Assembly (NCBI GenBank): GCA_009809945.1
Contig: WTPW01001090.1
Span: forward strand, 101,963-165,962
Length of the DNA: 64,000 nt
Direction: 5' to 3'
Source of the DNA: Gigaspora margarita
Lineage: Eukaryota; Glomeromycota; Glomeromycetes; Diversisporales; Gigasporaceae
The position numbers and the translations under genes were made by a program. Positions 10,263 through 21,569 of this stretch are shown in pieces (position 1 is the stretch's first letter; each line of letters opens with the position of its first letter). The notes below the pieces were generated by a model. The model made no database searches. It saw only the letters and a list, made by a program, of their open reading frames with translations, and was not told where the DNA came from.

Positions 10263-11686
10263 CGCTCCTGGTAAACCCACCCTATCCTTTCACCCGATAT
10301 CCCTATATTCCGATTTATAGTTTAAACCCATCCCGAATCACCTTATTTCGTTTACTATCCAAGCAGCTTTAACCGGCGGGTCTGATGTCTCCCTTTTTCG
10401 AAAGTAACAGCGGCTCGTTACGAAACAATTAGGGATACATAAATTGACATTCATACTGGTAATATGCACGTAAATCTGGAAACAAATTTTTGGGAAAAAG
10501 CGATACATATAAATGTATAAATGAGAGCCCCATGTGCAAATCAGAAAAAAAATCGAGCCACATATAGGTGGAAAAACCCATACGCAATTTCTAATTATAT
10601 ATATTGATATACGTATTATAAATGCAATAACACTTACGTTCTGTATAAAAAACCAGTTTATAAAAATTAATACGCTAATAAATATAGAATAAGCAATTCA
10701 TATGACACATTTAAAAAGAAACATCCAATCAAAAGAACGGATTTGTACAGAAACACTTCACACACCGCTTAACCATGCACTCCGTTCCTGGTATATTTAT
10801 TTATTGATATATTCATGTTAATAATAAATTTAAGTAGTCTTTTTAGGTCACGTGTTACATTATTTTCAATTGATACTTGGATCATTCTTTTTTATTTTAC
10901 AGTATAATTTTATATTTGAATCGACCTTTTTATTTAAATTCATAACTAGAGTTGGATCTGTTATTAAAGATATATTAGATTTAACTATTTTTAATCAATT
11001 TTGCAATATATAATCTATTATAGTTGAGCATGGATCCATTGTCCGTTTTCATATTAAATTTAGCGGAATCCGACGGATTTTACTATTAAATTTAGTACCA
11101 AGTGATAACAAATGAAAGTTCTATATTGTGGTATCCAATATTCCACGAGATATAGGTAAACAATCTACATCTTCAAATGTCCATTGTATAATATGCGATA
11201 TGTAAAATAACGTTGAATAAAATGACAGTCATATGGTTTTAACCAATTATAAGGTGTACGTGAAAATCAAAATAATCGAATTAAGCTGTTCTTTATGATT
11301 AAATAATAATTCTGATAGCTCTTTATGATTAGCGATAAATAATCGTCCTTATTGTTGTGCTAAATAATCATCCTAACGGCTCTTTACTGTTGTCTTATAA
11401 AACGATTCTAACAAGCTTTTTAGGATAAGCATTTAATATTTGTATTAGGACTGTTGAGATACTCTTGAGATATATTATAGCTCATGATTCTGAGACATTT
11501 GACCAACAAAAGGCGATGTTTAATTTAGATGTCGCTATTATGAGTTTATAAATATACATTTTCAAAATTTTTCGTATCGAGGTTTGATATACTGAATAAT
11601 ATCTTACAATTTATAATATTAGAATTGAAAATTATGTGTATAATATAGGTTAGTTTAATGGCAGAGATTGCTGTTCTTATAACTTT
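10263..11686. other. Gene-free stretch with one dispersed repeat copy
   Basis: Apart from the dispersed repeat at 10699-10795, nothing was recognised. The portion 10300-10440 has slightly higher GC but no conserved coding frame. Confidence 0.4.
10699..10795 (+). repeat. Dispersed repeat end, copy 1
   Basis: About 97 bp ending in CACTCCGTTCCTGGTATA are nearly identical to 49066-49164 (shared ATCCAATCAAAAG, GGATTTGTACAGAAACACTT and CCATGCACTCC blocks). Similarity stops abruptly after TATA in both copies, which suggests this is the terminus of a mobile element. A weaker version precedes the minisatellite at about 9745-9800. Confidence 0.7.
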
Positions 11687-11797
11687 ATGAATTATTAACA
11701 AATTAGTGATTAAATTTTTATTCATATTATAAATTATTTTATGAATTATTATTAACAAATTAGTGATTAAATTTTTATTCATATTATAAATTATTTT
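11687..11797. repeat. Two-copy tandem duplication, about 55 bp
   Basis: Units at 11687-11740 and 11741-11797 both contain AACAAATTAGTGATTAAATT and differ mainly by a 3-bp ATT insertion. The minus-strand frame across it repeats MNKNLITNLLI and is a by-product. Confidence 0.8.
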
Positions 11798-12338
11798 TAT
11801 GATTATATAAGTTACGGTACTAACTTTTTATTTAAACTCAAAATCTAACACATAAGGTTCCGGCCCTATGAAATGTCACCGTTTTTTAACTAGTTTATAA
11901 CGTTTTATGCACTTGAAATTTTTAATAAATAACTTTTCAGCAAAAATCATAGCATGATTGTTGTATTTAGATTGCGTAATTTATTATATTGTACGTACGT
12001 ACTTAATTTTAAATTCTACAATTATTAATTGACGCATGTCATTTTTCAGTCGTTATATAATTTGCAAATTTATTTATATTAGATATTAAAAGCTAATTTA
12101 AATTTATGCAAAATATATTAAAATTTATTAATTGAACAAAGAATTTTCGATGTCCAATAAAATGCAGAACTTTTTTTCTACAAGAGTATTGAAATTTGTT
12201 TATCGGTATTTGTAAGAACCTGGGCGAGGTTTTTTGGCTTTAACATTATTATTCGCACCGTTACTTCAATTTAAATTTTATTACTAAAATTTTAATTAAT
12301 ATAACTGAAATTTAAATTTTTTCAGACTTACTTCAGAA

Positions 12339-13640
12339 ATGTATGAAATAAGTAATCTTAGGTTCAATTTCCAATGCCCTATATCTGCCTATAAGAATGT
12401 AAAATGTCTTCACGAATGTTTAATACAAACTCATCATCTGGTTCAATTTCTAGTGATTTATTTAAATCAACTAGCGATTCTTCATATCTTATCGTCATAC
12501 AACTTTGGTTTAGTTTCTTTAAATCTGTGAGTGATTCTTTACGTCTGCCAATCATTTGATAAGTGCTTCCACGAATTTTTAATGCATGCGGATCATTTGG
12601 TTCAATATTCTAATGATTTATTTAAATTTATAATTGATTATCAATATCTGACCATCAAACGATAAATATCTCCACGAATTTTTAATGCAAGTGCATCATC
12701 TTGTTTAATTTTTAATGATTTGCTTAAATATACGAAAGATACTGCATATCTACTCATCACCGATATATTTTCTCCACGATTTTTTAGTATAAACCTATCA
12801 TTTGGTTCAATTCTAATGATTTATTTAAACCTGTGAGAGATTCTTCTTATTCGCCTATCATACGATAAGTGCATTTGCACCATCTTAAGGTTTGTTCAAA
12901 TTTGTGGATAACTCATCATTTTCCCTCGTTAGACTGTAAGTGTCTCCACAAATTTTAAAGCGAGTGTAGATTTATCAAATCCGTCCATCATAACATATGC
13001 TTTCCACAATATTTTAATGCAATTACATTGTTTTGTTCAGTTTTGAATGCTTTGATTAAATCTATGTCCATACGATAATAATTTACTCCATGATATTTTA
13101 ATGCAATTACATTAGCCTGTTCAATTCTAATGAATTCATTTGGTATTGTGAGTGACTCACTAAATATTTTCTCTTTAAATAATAGACTAAGTGGCTCCAT
13201 AGTTTTCATTGTAAATGCATTATTTGGTTCAATTTCTAATGATTTAGCTTTAAGATTCAATTTTTAGAGCATTATTATTAGCAATATGAATACTATCTCG
13301 TGAATATAGATTTCTAATAAGTCAGTATAAGAAGACAAAATGTGCAAAGTAATAGGCTTATTTGCAACCATAAGTTTAAGTATATCAGTCCACATTGTTG
13401 AATCAAGGATTTTCTTATAAGGCCGAACTTTGTCAACATCTTCACCAGAGATTTATTAAAGAGATCAATCTTGAATGAACACTTTAAAACTGAGAAGTGC
13501 TCATCAGACTATTGATCAAGGTTAGGGTAGAGTGAAATCTCCCTCTTAATAGTGTACATCCAAATTTTCATTCCATCTATTTGTAGATTATCAAGTTTTA
13601 AGGTAAAAATTAAGTTTGGAAAGAATAAGAAATCCATCTG
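12339..13640 (-). pseudogene. Decayed TPR-repeat protein gene, with a possible BACK-like upstream part
   Basis: Read on the minus strand, 13265-12340 contains about eight to nine units of roughly 102 bp, each encoding a worn 34-residue TPR: the best preserved spell KSLEIEPNNAFTMK, FIRIEQANVIALKY and DLIKAFKTEQNNVIALKY. TPRs are helical scaffolds for protein-protein contacts. Frames shift and stop between almost every unit, so the gene is dead. Upstream (13640-13400) the minus strand gives LDNLQIDGMKIWMYTIKRE, which resembles the 'LQ..E..VWE..LKW' part of BACK domains found in fungal BTB proteins; that part is a weak guess. No start codon could be assigned. Confidence 0.6.
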
Positions 13641-14749
13641 AATAAAAATAATATTCGGATGTTTAGTAATAATATTCGCACAAAATCGTTGTAAATCCTT
13701 TAAATTATTCTCCTTGAAATTATATGAGAAGTTATTATGTAACCAGTATTATTTTCCAATAAAAATAATTGAATATGTTTAATCAAACATCAAATTCATT
13801 GGAATCATTTTAAGTTTAAATATGACTGAAATATTAATATTTCTAAGTAAATAGTACTCGATAAACTATCTATGATATTTTATAATACAAGCAAATTAAT
13901 ATTTTATTAAAATTTAAAATTATTTATTACATTTATTAATGCTTACTTGATGATTCTATTGAATACTTCTATAGAAAGATTAACTTATTTCATTATTTTT
14001 ACATTTTTGTCATTGTAAGTAATCGAATTTAATTTAACTTTAAAAATATAAGCATCGGGAATTTATGATATAGAATGTAATTACTTTAAATGAATGAATA
14101 TTTGGAGCTTGACCAACTTCATTAATAAAATCGTATTCATCATTATTTTTAAAAAGTTCATTTAAATTACTAAGCAAGTTGCTCGAAAAACTTTGGAATT
14201 AATGATTGTGCAACTATTCTAACACTATAAACTAATGTATATAACTAGACGCTTGAGTTGTTTAGAGTTAGAATGATATATATACTATTGTATTGTATTA
14301 TACTGGTATGTTATGTATTAATTATGATGTAGCTTTAATGCGATTATATGTGAATTTATAAACTTTAAAACTATAACTAATATGCTAGATAGCCTAATGC
14401 AATTTTATTTTCTTTCAACTTTTTTTATCTGTGTATTGTATGTTATAACTCTTATATTAATCTAAATAATTCTCTTGTTTACATAAAATAGAAGCAATGT
14501 ATAAAAAGATTACAATTTATAATATGACGATGTGAAGTACAATTATAATTTGTAATAAAATATTAGAAGCATTGCTGACAGCGCAAAATAATAGATAAAG
14601 TGAAATATGGGAAATTAAAATCACAGTCTAATTTAATTCCACAAGAATAATGAGTTTTTAACCCTTATGAAAATTAATTTATTCAATATTAATTATAATA
14701 TATGGTTATTTAATGTATAGCATCCAATAACAGCTTTATTTGTCAGGTG
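13641..14749. other. Gene-free AT-rich stretch
   Basis: Nothing recognised beyond simple A/T-rich sequence. Confidence 0.4.
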
Positions 14750-14759
14750 AGAGATAAAT

Positions 14760-15060
14760 ATTAGGGGCCTGCAAATTCCTGTGCCGGCCATACCAAGCAC
14801 TAGTGCATCGTGTCATGCCAGTACCTATGAGCACAAAGGCAACAGGCAATTTTAGGCCGGAATATTTGTGCCGTGCCTATAGGTATAAAGTTTGTGTTTA
14901 TACAAATTTGGACCAAATTTTATGTCATGTAATTTTTGCTGTGGGCACAAAAGTGTCAACAAAAATTTTAGAACTGGGAATAGTCACGGGCACAAAGCGC
15001 TGGGCATGAAATGCCGGGCACGAGGAATATGCCGGGCATGCGGAACTTAATAAATATCGG
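14760..15060. other. GC-richer island with repeated GGCAC/GGGCA words
   Basis: This 300-bp stretch is clearly richer in G and C than its surroundings and repeats GGGCACAAAG, GCCGGGCA and related words. The 68-codon frame in it has no recognisable domain. It looks like a worn piece of an unidentified repeat. Confidence 0.35.
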
Positions 15061-15199
15061 ATCTAAAGTTAGCAGTTGCAACTTGAAGTTACACTTGCCT
15101 AAAATTACCTAGTTGACGCGTACAAGATGATCTAATTTAAGGGCTAATTTCGGTTAAGTGCGACGTCAGGCACCTAAAATTACAACTTCTGGTTAACTT

Positions 15200-15640
15200 A
15201 TGTTAATGTGATCCGATGATCGTTTCACATGACAAATAAAAGAAGAATCTGGCTTTATAATTTAATGTGCTAACCTGGTCCTGGGCAAAGTAATTTGGTA
15301 TGTAATAATGACCTATGTCCTATCCTTTATTTAATATTATGTATATAATATTAAATAATTATTACATTCCATTACTTATTACGTATACACATAAAACACA
15401 TGATAACAGTCGGAGGCGAGTGATCAAAATTGAGATTGAACGAAGAATAGCTGCCAAGAATAAAATTATTGTAAAATTACTTATTATGTAATATTAAATA
15501 ATAATTTATTACTGACTTTGCCCATCTCGACCCGAAGGGTGTCAGGTTGCGTTACATTAAATTTAAAGCCAGATAAGCTATTATTGAACGTGAAACATCT
15601 GATAACGGACTCATGTGACTTATTTGTAATAAAAGAAAAA
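15200..15640. mobile_element. Imperfect large palindrome (fold-back element)
   Basis: ATCTGGCTTTA followed by AATTTAATGT and, further in, TGGGCAAAGT on the left (about 15248-15297) recurs inverted on the right (about 15517-15580). Outer parts (TTTCACATGACAAATAAAAG, about 15223-15242) also pair loosely with about 15590-15645. The whole is about 440 bp. No target duplication was established. Confidence 0.55.
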
Positions 15641-16589
15641 GAAAATGAGCTTAATTAAATCTATTGGTGCATAAATAGTACTTATACAACCTATATTTAC
15701 TATTAAAAAGAAAAAATAAAATAATGTAAATAATAGGTTCTATTTCTGAAATTTAATTTTAAGATATATTCATATGTTCTAGCGCGACACATCGTGCATA
15801 ATATTTAAATTCACCGATCTTTTTAAGGAAAGAATAAATCTGTAAACTTTATTCACTATTTTTCATATTATCAGACTTTGCTCCTGGAAAAATCTAATCT
15901 ATATAATTATTAGCTTAAAAACTTTTTTTAATGGCCCATTTGATGCAAAGCAATAGTGTTATCGAAGCGACTAGATAGAGTAATCGTATAATCACTTTGG
16001 AATCAGTTTTACAGAGACCAAATCTGAAAAATGAAAAGTAAAATCAATTTACAGGTTTTCCCTTTCCGTTACTCATATAATGGTAAGTAGGCTTTTACGA
16101 TCTTGATTTTAAACTTGTTTTGCTGTTATTAATTCCATCGATTAATAAATAATCTCTTTAACCAATGCGAATAAAACATAGTGTTAAGTCTTACCTTGTG
16201 AATTTGCTATGTTGATTTTAATTTCATCGATTAATAAATAACCTTTGTGCTCACCGGCTAAATGATTGCAAATGAAATGTTTTAAATAAATAAATATTTA
16301 TGAGCTTGAATTTTGAATTTGTTTGCCAATTTTAATTCTTAAGATTAATTAATATATATAGTAATTTTTATTTACCAGCCTAAATTATGTACAAGATATA
16401 ATGATATGTCAAAAAGGCAATGTGGCGGATCACGAGAAACCCGAAATAAACAGCAAAACAAGCACATGACCAATTACATCCACAATCGGAAATAATCAGA
16501 GTTTTAGCGCAAAAAAAAGATTGGAGGGTGTTAAATTAAATTAATTAAAATAAAACGTAGATTGTGTTTGAAAAGGTTACAATAAGATT

Positions 16590-16768
16590 AAAGATGGGTA
16601 AAATGCGTACGTATGTCATACGTATCATGAGATGATTAGAACCTGCACGGCAAAATTACATCACCATTAATTAAGGTTACGTATAACATTGGATTATTAT
16701 AATCACGTGAATACATTTTCATATCATGCGCATGCATAATAGCGTCATACGCATGGTGTCCATCTCTA
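16590..16768. mobile_element. Small inverted-repeat element (hAT-like ends?)
   Basis: AGATGGGTAAAATGCGTACG at the left pairs with the inverse of the right end, AGATGGACACCATGCGTATG (read inward). No target duplication was seen, so the superfamily is uncertain. Confidence 0.45.
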
Positions 16769-16854
16769 GGTGAGGCGGCCAAAATCTCGACAGACTATCC
16801 TATTTTTGACCAGGTCGATATGCAAAAAGACCATTTTTGATATTGTTACGTATT

Positions 16855-16978
16855 TATTACGTCATAAATAATCTTAACTGACAAAATTATCTAGGAAATA
16901 TTATTACGTAAACTAGTTGAACTGACAAGGTTGTATATTATTACGTAAACTAGCTGAACTAACAAAATTATTTAGGAT
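16855..16978. repeat. Three imperfect tandem copies upstream of the Sel1 gene
   Basis: A unit of about 45-55 bp containing ATTACGTAAACTAG and GAACTGACAA occurs three times immediately before the Sel1 gene start. Each copy carries TTACGTMA, a CRE-like word, so it could be regulatory; this is inference. Confidence 0.5.
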
Positions 16979-16985
16979 ATAAAAA
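16977..16985 (+). promoter_or_regulatory. Possible TATA-like element of the Sel1 gene
   Basis: GATATAAAAA lies about 20-25 bp before the ATG at 17002, followed by a T tract. It is a fair TATA-like word, but such words are common in this AT-rich sequence. Confidence 0.25.
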
Positions 16986-17001
16986 TTTTTTTTTTTACAT
17001 A

Positions 17002-17439
17002 ATGAAACTTTTATTTCTCGTTTCTAAAATGTTAGCTAGAGAACAGTCACCAGATAAAATTACTAAACGTACTAGCAATTTTGGCGAATTAAATTTTGTC
17101 GCCTGCAAAAAATCTGCTGAAAAAGGAAATCCCTATGGAGTATTCATGCTTGGTTATTGCTATGAACACGGAATTGATGTTGAAAAGGATGTGAATAAGG
17201 CATTCAATTATTATCTAAAATCTGCAGATATGAATAATTCTAACGGATTGTTTCAAGTTGGTTTTTGTTATCAACTTGGAATTGGTATTGAGATGGATGA
17301 ACAAAAGGCATTTGAATATTACCGAAAATCAGCAGAACTAAATAACTATAATGGAATTTTTAAAACTGCCATTTGTTACCTTTACGGAATTGGCGTGGAA
17401 AAGAATGAGATTAAATATCGGGAATGGATTAGGAAGTAA
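17002..17439 (+). CDS. Small Sel1-repeat protein
   Basis: A 145-residue protein with three Sel1-like repeats of about 36 residues: residues ~34-67 (ACKKSAEKGNPYGVFMLGYC), ~68-104 (KAFNYYLKSADMNNSNGLFQ) and ~105-140 (KAFEYYRKSAELNNYNGIFK), with the usual G.G(I/V)E.D linkers. It ends in KYREWIRK, a common C-terminus of such proteins in AM fungi. Sel1 repeats form TPR-like helical scaffolds for protein binding. The frame is intact from an ATG at 17002 to the stop at 17439. The first ~30 residues have no Sel1 character and no clear signal peptide. In this fungal group Sel1 repeats are often fused to kinases; here a kinase lies 4.1 kb downstream beyond a tandem array, so the gene could be a stand-alone gene or a displaced fragment. 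A further upstream exon cannot be excluded. Confidence 0.8.
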   Translation: MKLLFLVSKMLAREQSPDKITKRTSNFGELNFVACKKSAEKGNPYGVFMLGYCYEHGIDVEKDVNKAFNYYLKSADMNNSNGLFQVGFCYQLGIGIEMDEQKAFEYYRKSAELNNYNGIFKTAICYLYGIGVEKNEIKYREWIRK

Positions 17440-17519
17440 ATTTACAAATTTATTTTAATTTGTATCGCAAATTTTAAAATTAGAAACATTATTGACACAA
17501 TTTTAATTATTAGGGAGTA

Positions 17520-20500
17520 AGTATATGAACTTTATTAATCTACATACAAAATCTGCAACTTGTCTCATAAATATCTTATTTATGATAATTTAGTCCGTGA
17601 GTAGAAAGATTATTTATTTATCAGTGGAATTAAAAATTGCGGACCATGTTCACAAATCTTGTTTATAAATATTTATCGATGAATGCTTATTTACCATTAT
17701 CTAATACCCTTCGAATCGTTTCCTTCGATTAATTTAGTATGTGAGTATAAAGATGATTTATTAATTGGTGGAATTAAAAATAGCAATTCATGTTCATAAA
17801 ATTCATAAAATATTTATTTGCATAATATACCTCAAATTGTTTCGTTTGCATTAATTTAGTCGGTGAGTATAAAGACGATTTTTTATTAATCGGTGAAACT
17901 AAAAACATTCACAAATCATGGTCATTAATGCTCATTTATAAAAACTTATTTACTATTACCTTCAAATTATTTAGTTAGTGAGTATAAAGATGTTTTATTA
18001 ATTGGTGGAATTAAAAAACCGCAAATCATTTTTACAAATTCATAAAATACTCATTCATAAATACTTATTTACCATTACCTAATACCCTTTAATCATTTTA
18101 GTCAGTGAGTATAAAGAAGATTTACTAATCGGTTTGGTGGAATTAAAAAAAAGCAAATCAGATCCACAAATCATATTCATAAATATGTATTCATAAATAT
18201 TTTATTTACCATTACATAATACCCTTCAAAATATTTAGTTCGTGAGTACATAAAGTTGATTCATTAATCGGTGAAATTAAGAACAGAAAATTATAAATAC
18301 TTATTCAAAATCATTTTATTCACATTAATTTAGTATGTGAGTATAAAGATGTTTTATTAAACAGTAGAATTAAAAACAGCAAATCATGTTCACAAATTAT
18401 GTTCACAAATATTTATTCGTTAATACCCTTCAAATTATTTGATTTGCATTAAATTTAGTCGGTGAGTATAAAGATGTTTTATTAATCAGTGGAATTTAAA
18501 ACAGTAAATCATAACCAAAAATCATGTTCATAAATGCTTAAATTATTTCATTTAGTCGGTGAGTATAAAATTATCAAAACAGAAATCACGTTTACAAATT
18601 TTGTTTCTAATACTCATTTGCAAATACTTATTTATCATTACCTAATACTCTTTAAATTATTTATTTAGTAAGTGAGTATAAAAATGATTTATTAACCGGA
18701 ACATAGTATCGCCCACAAAAAAAAATATAGATTAGTCATTGTTAAAACACAATAACAGTAAATTGTAACTATTGAGTTTTGATTATGATATAAGCTACAT
18801 TTTTTTGTTGGCGATATAGATTTATTTAGAATTAAAATAAATAGCAATTTTTGTTCACAAATCATGTTCATAAATGCTTATTTGTAAATTATTTCATTTA
18901 GCTCGTGAGTATAAAATAATTAATTAATTTGATAGTTACGAATACTTTTTCATAAATACTTATTTACTATGACTAATACTCTTCAAATCATTCCATTCAT
19001 ATTAAATTAGTTTGTGAGTATTAAGATGTTTTATTAATCAATGGAATTAAAAACAGCAAATCATGTTTATAAATCATTTTTATAAATACTAATACTCTAA
19101 TACACTTCAAATCATTTTATTCAGTCCGTGAGTATAAAGATAATTTAAAATCATAATAGGTGGAATTTAAGACAGCAAATCATGCTCATAATAAATACTT
19201 GTTTACTTTTACTTATTATTTTATTTGCATTAATTTAGTCGGTAAATATAGAGATGCTTTATTATTTAGTGGAATTAAAAATAGCAATCATGTTTATGAA
19301 TACTTATTCATTTACCTAACATTTCTCAAATCATTTCATTTGCATTAATTTAGTGGGTTAGTATGAAGATGTTATATTAATCGGTGGAATTAATGCAGTG
19401 ATCATGCTCACAATTATTTTATAAATATTTATTTACTTAATATCTCTCATATCGGTTTGTTCACATTAATTTAGCCGGTGAGTATAGATGTTTTATTAAT
19501 CAGTTTGTAAATTACGCTCATAAACAATCAGTTATAAATACTTATTTACTGTTACCTAATACTCTTTCACTCAGCTCGTGAGTATAAAGATTAATAAGTA
19601 AAATTAAAAACTGCAAATAGTGTTCACAAATAAATACTTATTTATAAATGTTTATTTATATCTTTCAAATAATTTTATTTAGCTCGTGAGTATAGAGATG
19701 ATTAATTAATAAAATTAAAAAGCAGCAAATTATTCTATAAATATTTATTCATTTATTTATGCCCTTCAAATCAATTCATTTGTATTAATTTAGTGTGTGA
19801 GTATTAAGATGTTTTATTCATGGCGGAATTAAAAATAGCAATTACTTATTTACCATTACCTAATACTCTAAATTATTTCACTTGATTAATTAGCATGTGA
19901 GTATAAAGATCTTTTATTAGTCGATGAAATTAAAAACAGCAAATTATGTTTGCAAATCATGTTCGTAAATACTTATTTATTTACCTATTTACCTAATATT
20001 CCTCAACATTTCATTCATATTAATTTAGTCGGTGAGTATAAGAATAATTTATTTATCAAAAAATTTTTACCTTGAACAGATTGTTCAGTTTTTTAGCAAA
20101 TGATTGTGAAACCTAATTGTGGTGTAATTAAAAACACAAATTATGTTCACAAAATTATGCTCAAAAATACTTATTTATAAATATTTATATATTATTATCT
20201 AATACTCTTCAAATTATTTCATTTAGAGAGTGAGTATAAAGATGATTTATTAATCAAAGAATTAAAAACAGCAAACCATGTTCATAAATCATTTTCATAA
20301 ATACTTATTTGCAAATACTTATTTATTATTACTTAATACCCTTTATTTCATTTTTAGATAGTGAGTATAAAGATGATTTATTAATCGATAGAATAAAAAC
20401 AGAAAATAATGTTCACAAAGCATGATTAATTATCATTACCTAATACCTTTAACATTATTTTAGTTAGTGAGTATAAAGATGATTTATTAATTATAAACTG

Positions 20501-21490
20501 CAAATCATGTTTGTAGATATTTATTCATAAATACTTATCACCCATTTCATTCAGCTCGTGAGTATAAAGAGAATTTATTAATCGATAAAAATTAAAAACA
20601 GCAATCCATATTCACAAATCATGATCACAAATACTTACCAGTATTCATTTAATATCATTCAATTCATTCACATTAATTTAGTCGGTAAGCATAAAGATGA
20701 TTTATTAATCGGTGGAATTATAAACAGCAAATATTAATTACCAATCACATTTATAAATACTTATTCATAAATACTAATTTACCATTAACAAATACCCTTC
20801 AAATCATTTCATTCAGTGAGTGAGTATAAAGATGATTTATTAATTGAATTAAAAAAAAAGCAAATCATGTTTACAAATTATTTTCATAAATACTTATTTA
20901 TAAATACTTATTTTTGCTATTACCTAATACACTTCAAATTATTACGTTTACATTAATTTAGTTAGTGAGTATAAAGATGATTTATTAATCGGTGGGAATT
21001 AAAATAGCCAATAATGTTCGCAAGTCATTTTTCACAAATCATGATCATAAATACTTATTTACCATTACCCAATACCCTTCGCTTAATTTTAGTTAGTGAG
21101 TATAAAAATGATTTATTAATTGGTGAAATTAAAAACAGCAAATCATGTTCACAGATCATGTCCGTAAATATATTCATAAATACTTATTTATCATTACCTA
21201 ATATCCTTTAATCATTTTAGTCAGTAAGTATAAAGGCGGAATTAAAAATCAGCAAATCACATTAATAAAGCATATTCATAAATACATAAATATTTACTTA
21301 TCATACCTAATACCTTTCAAATTATTTCATTCAGATCGTGAGTATAAAGATGGTTCATTAATCGGTGAAATTAAAACGGCAAATCATGTTCACAAGTCAT
21401 ATTCATAAATAGTTATTCACAAATACTTATTTATCATTGCCTACTACTCTTCAAATTATTTATTCACACTAATTTAGACGGTGAGCATAA
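17520..21490. repeat. Degenerate tandem array, about 32 units of about 120 bp, with a GTGAGTATAAAGATG core
   Basis: The core TTTAG-nnn-GTGAGTATAAAGATG appears about every 90-140 bp, for example near 17741, 17862, 17977, 18100, 18335, 18460, 19125, 20226, 20463, 20960, 21090 and 21330. Around it run conserved blocks: TTATTAATCGGTGGAATTAA, AACAGCAAATCATGTTCACA, ATAAATACTTATTTACCATT and ACCTAATACCCTTCAAAT. Units vary in length and have no common frame across boundaries, although one frame within many units spells (L)V.EYKDDLLIGGIKNS. The array fills the space between the Sel1 gene and the first recognised kinase exon. Each core places an acceptor-like TTTAG three bases before a donor-like GTGAGT. 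Confidence 0.85.
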
Positions 21491-21569
21491 TTTTAAATGT
21501 CAAAAAACTTTTAATGACATAAAAAAATATAAACATATAATATTCAATTATTCAATTATAATTATAAAG

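Noticed and set aside
9666..10372. Long repeat proteins (e.g. LLVFVFHTP or GIRISYSAP repeats) on both strands
   Set aside because: They are frames through a perfect 27-bp minisatellite, open in several frames at once on both strands; no start context or flanking coding signal.
17520..21490. CRISPR-like array or a coding repeat gene
   Set aside because: Units have no constant repeat plus unique spacer design; the whole unit is homologous, and frames do not persist across borders.
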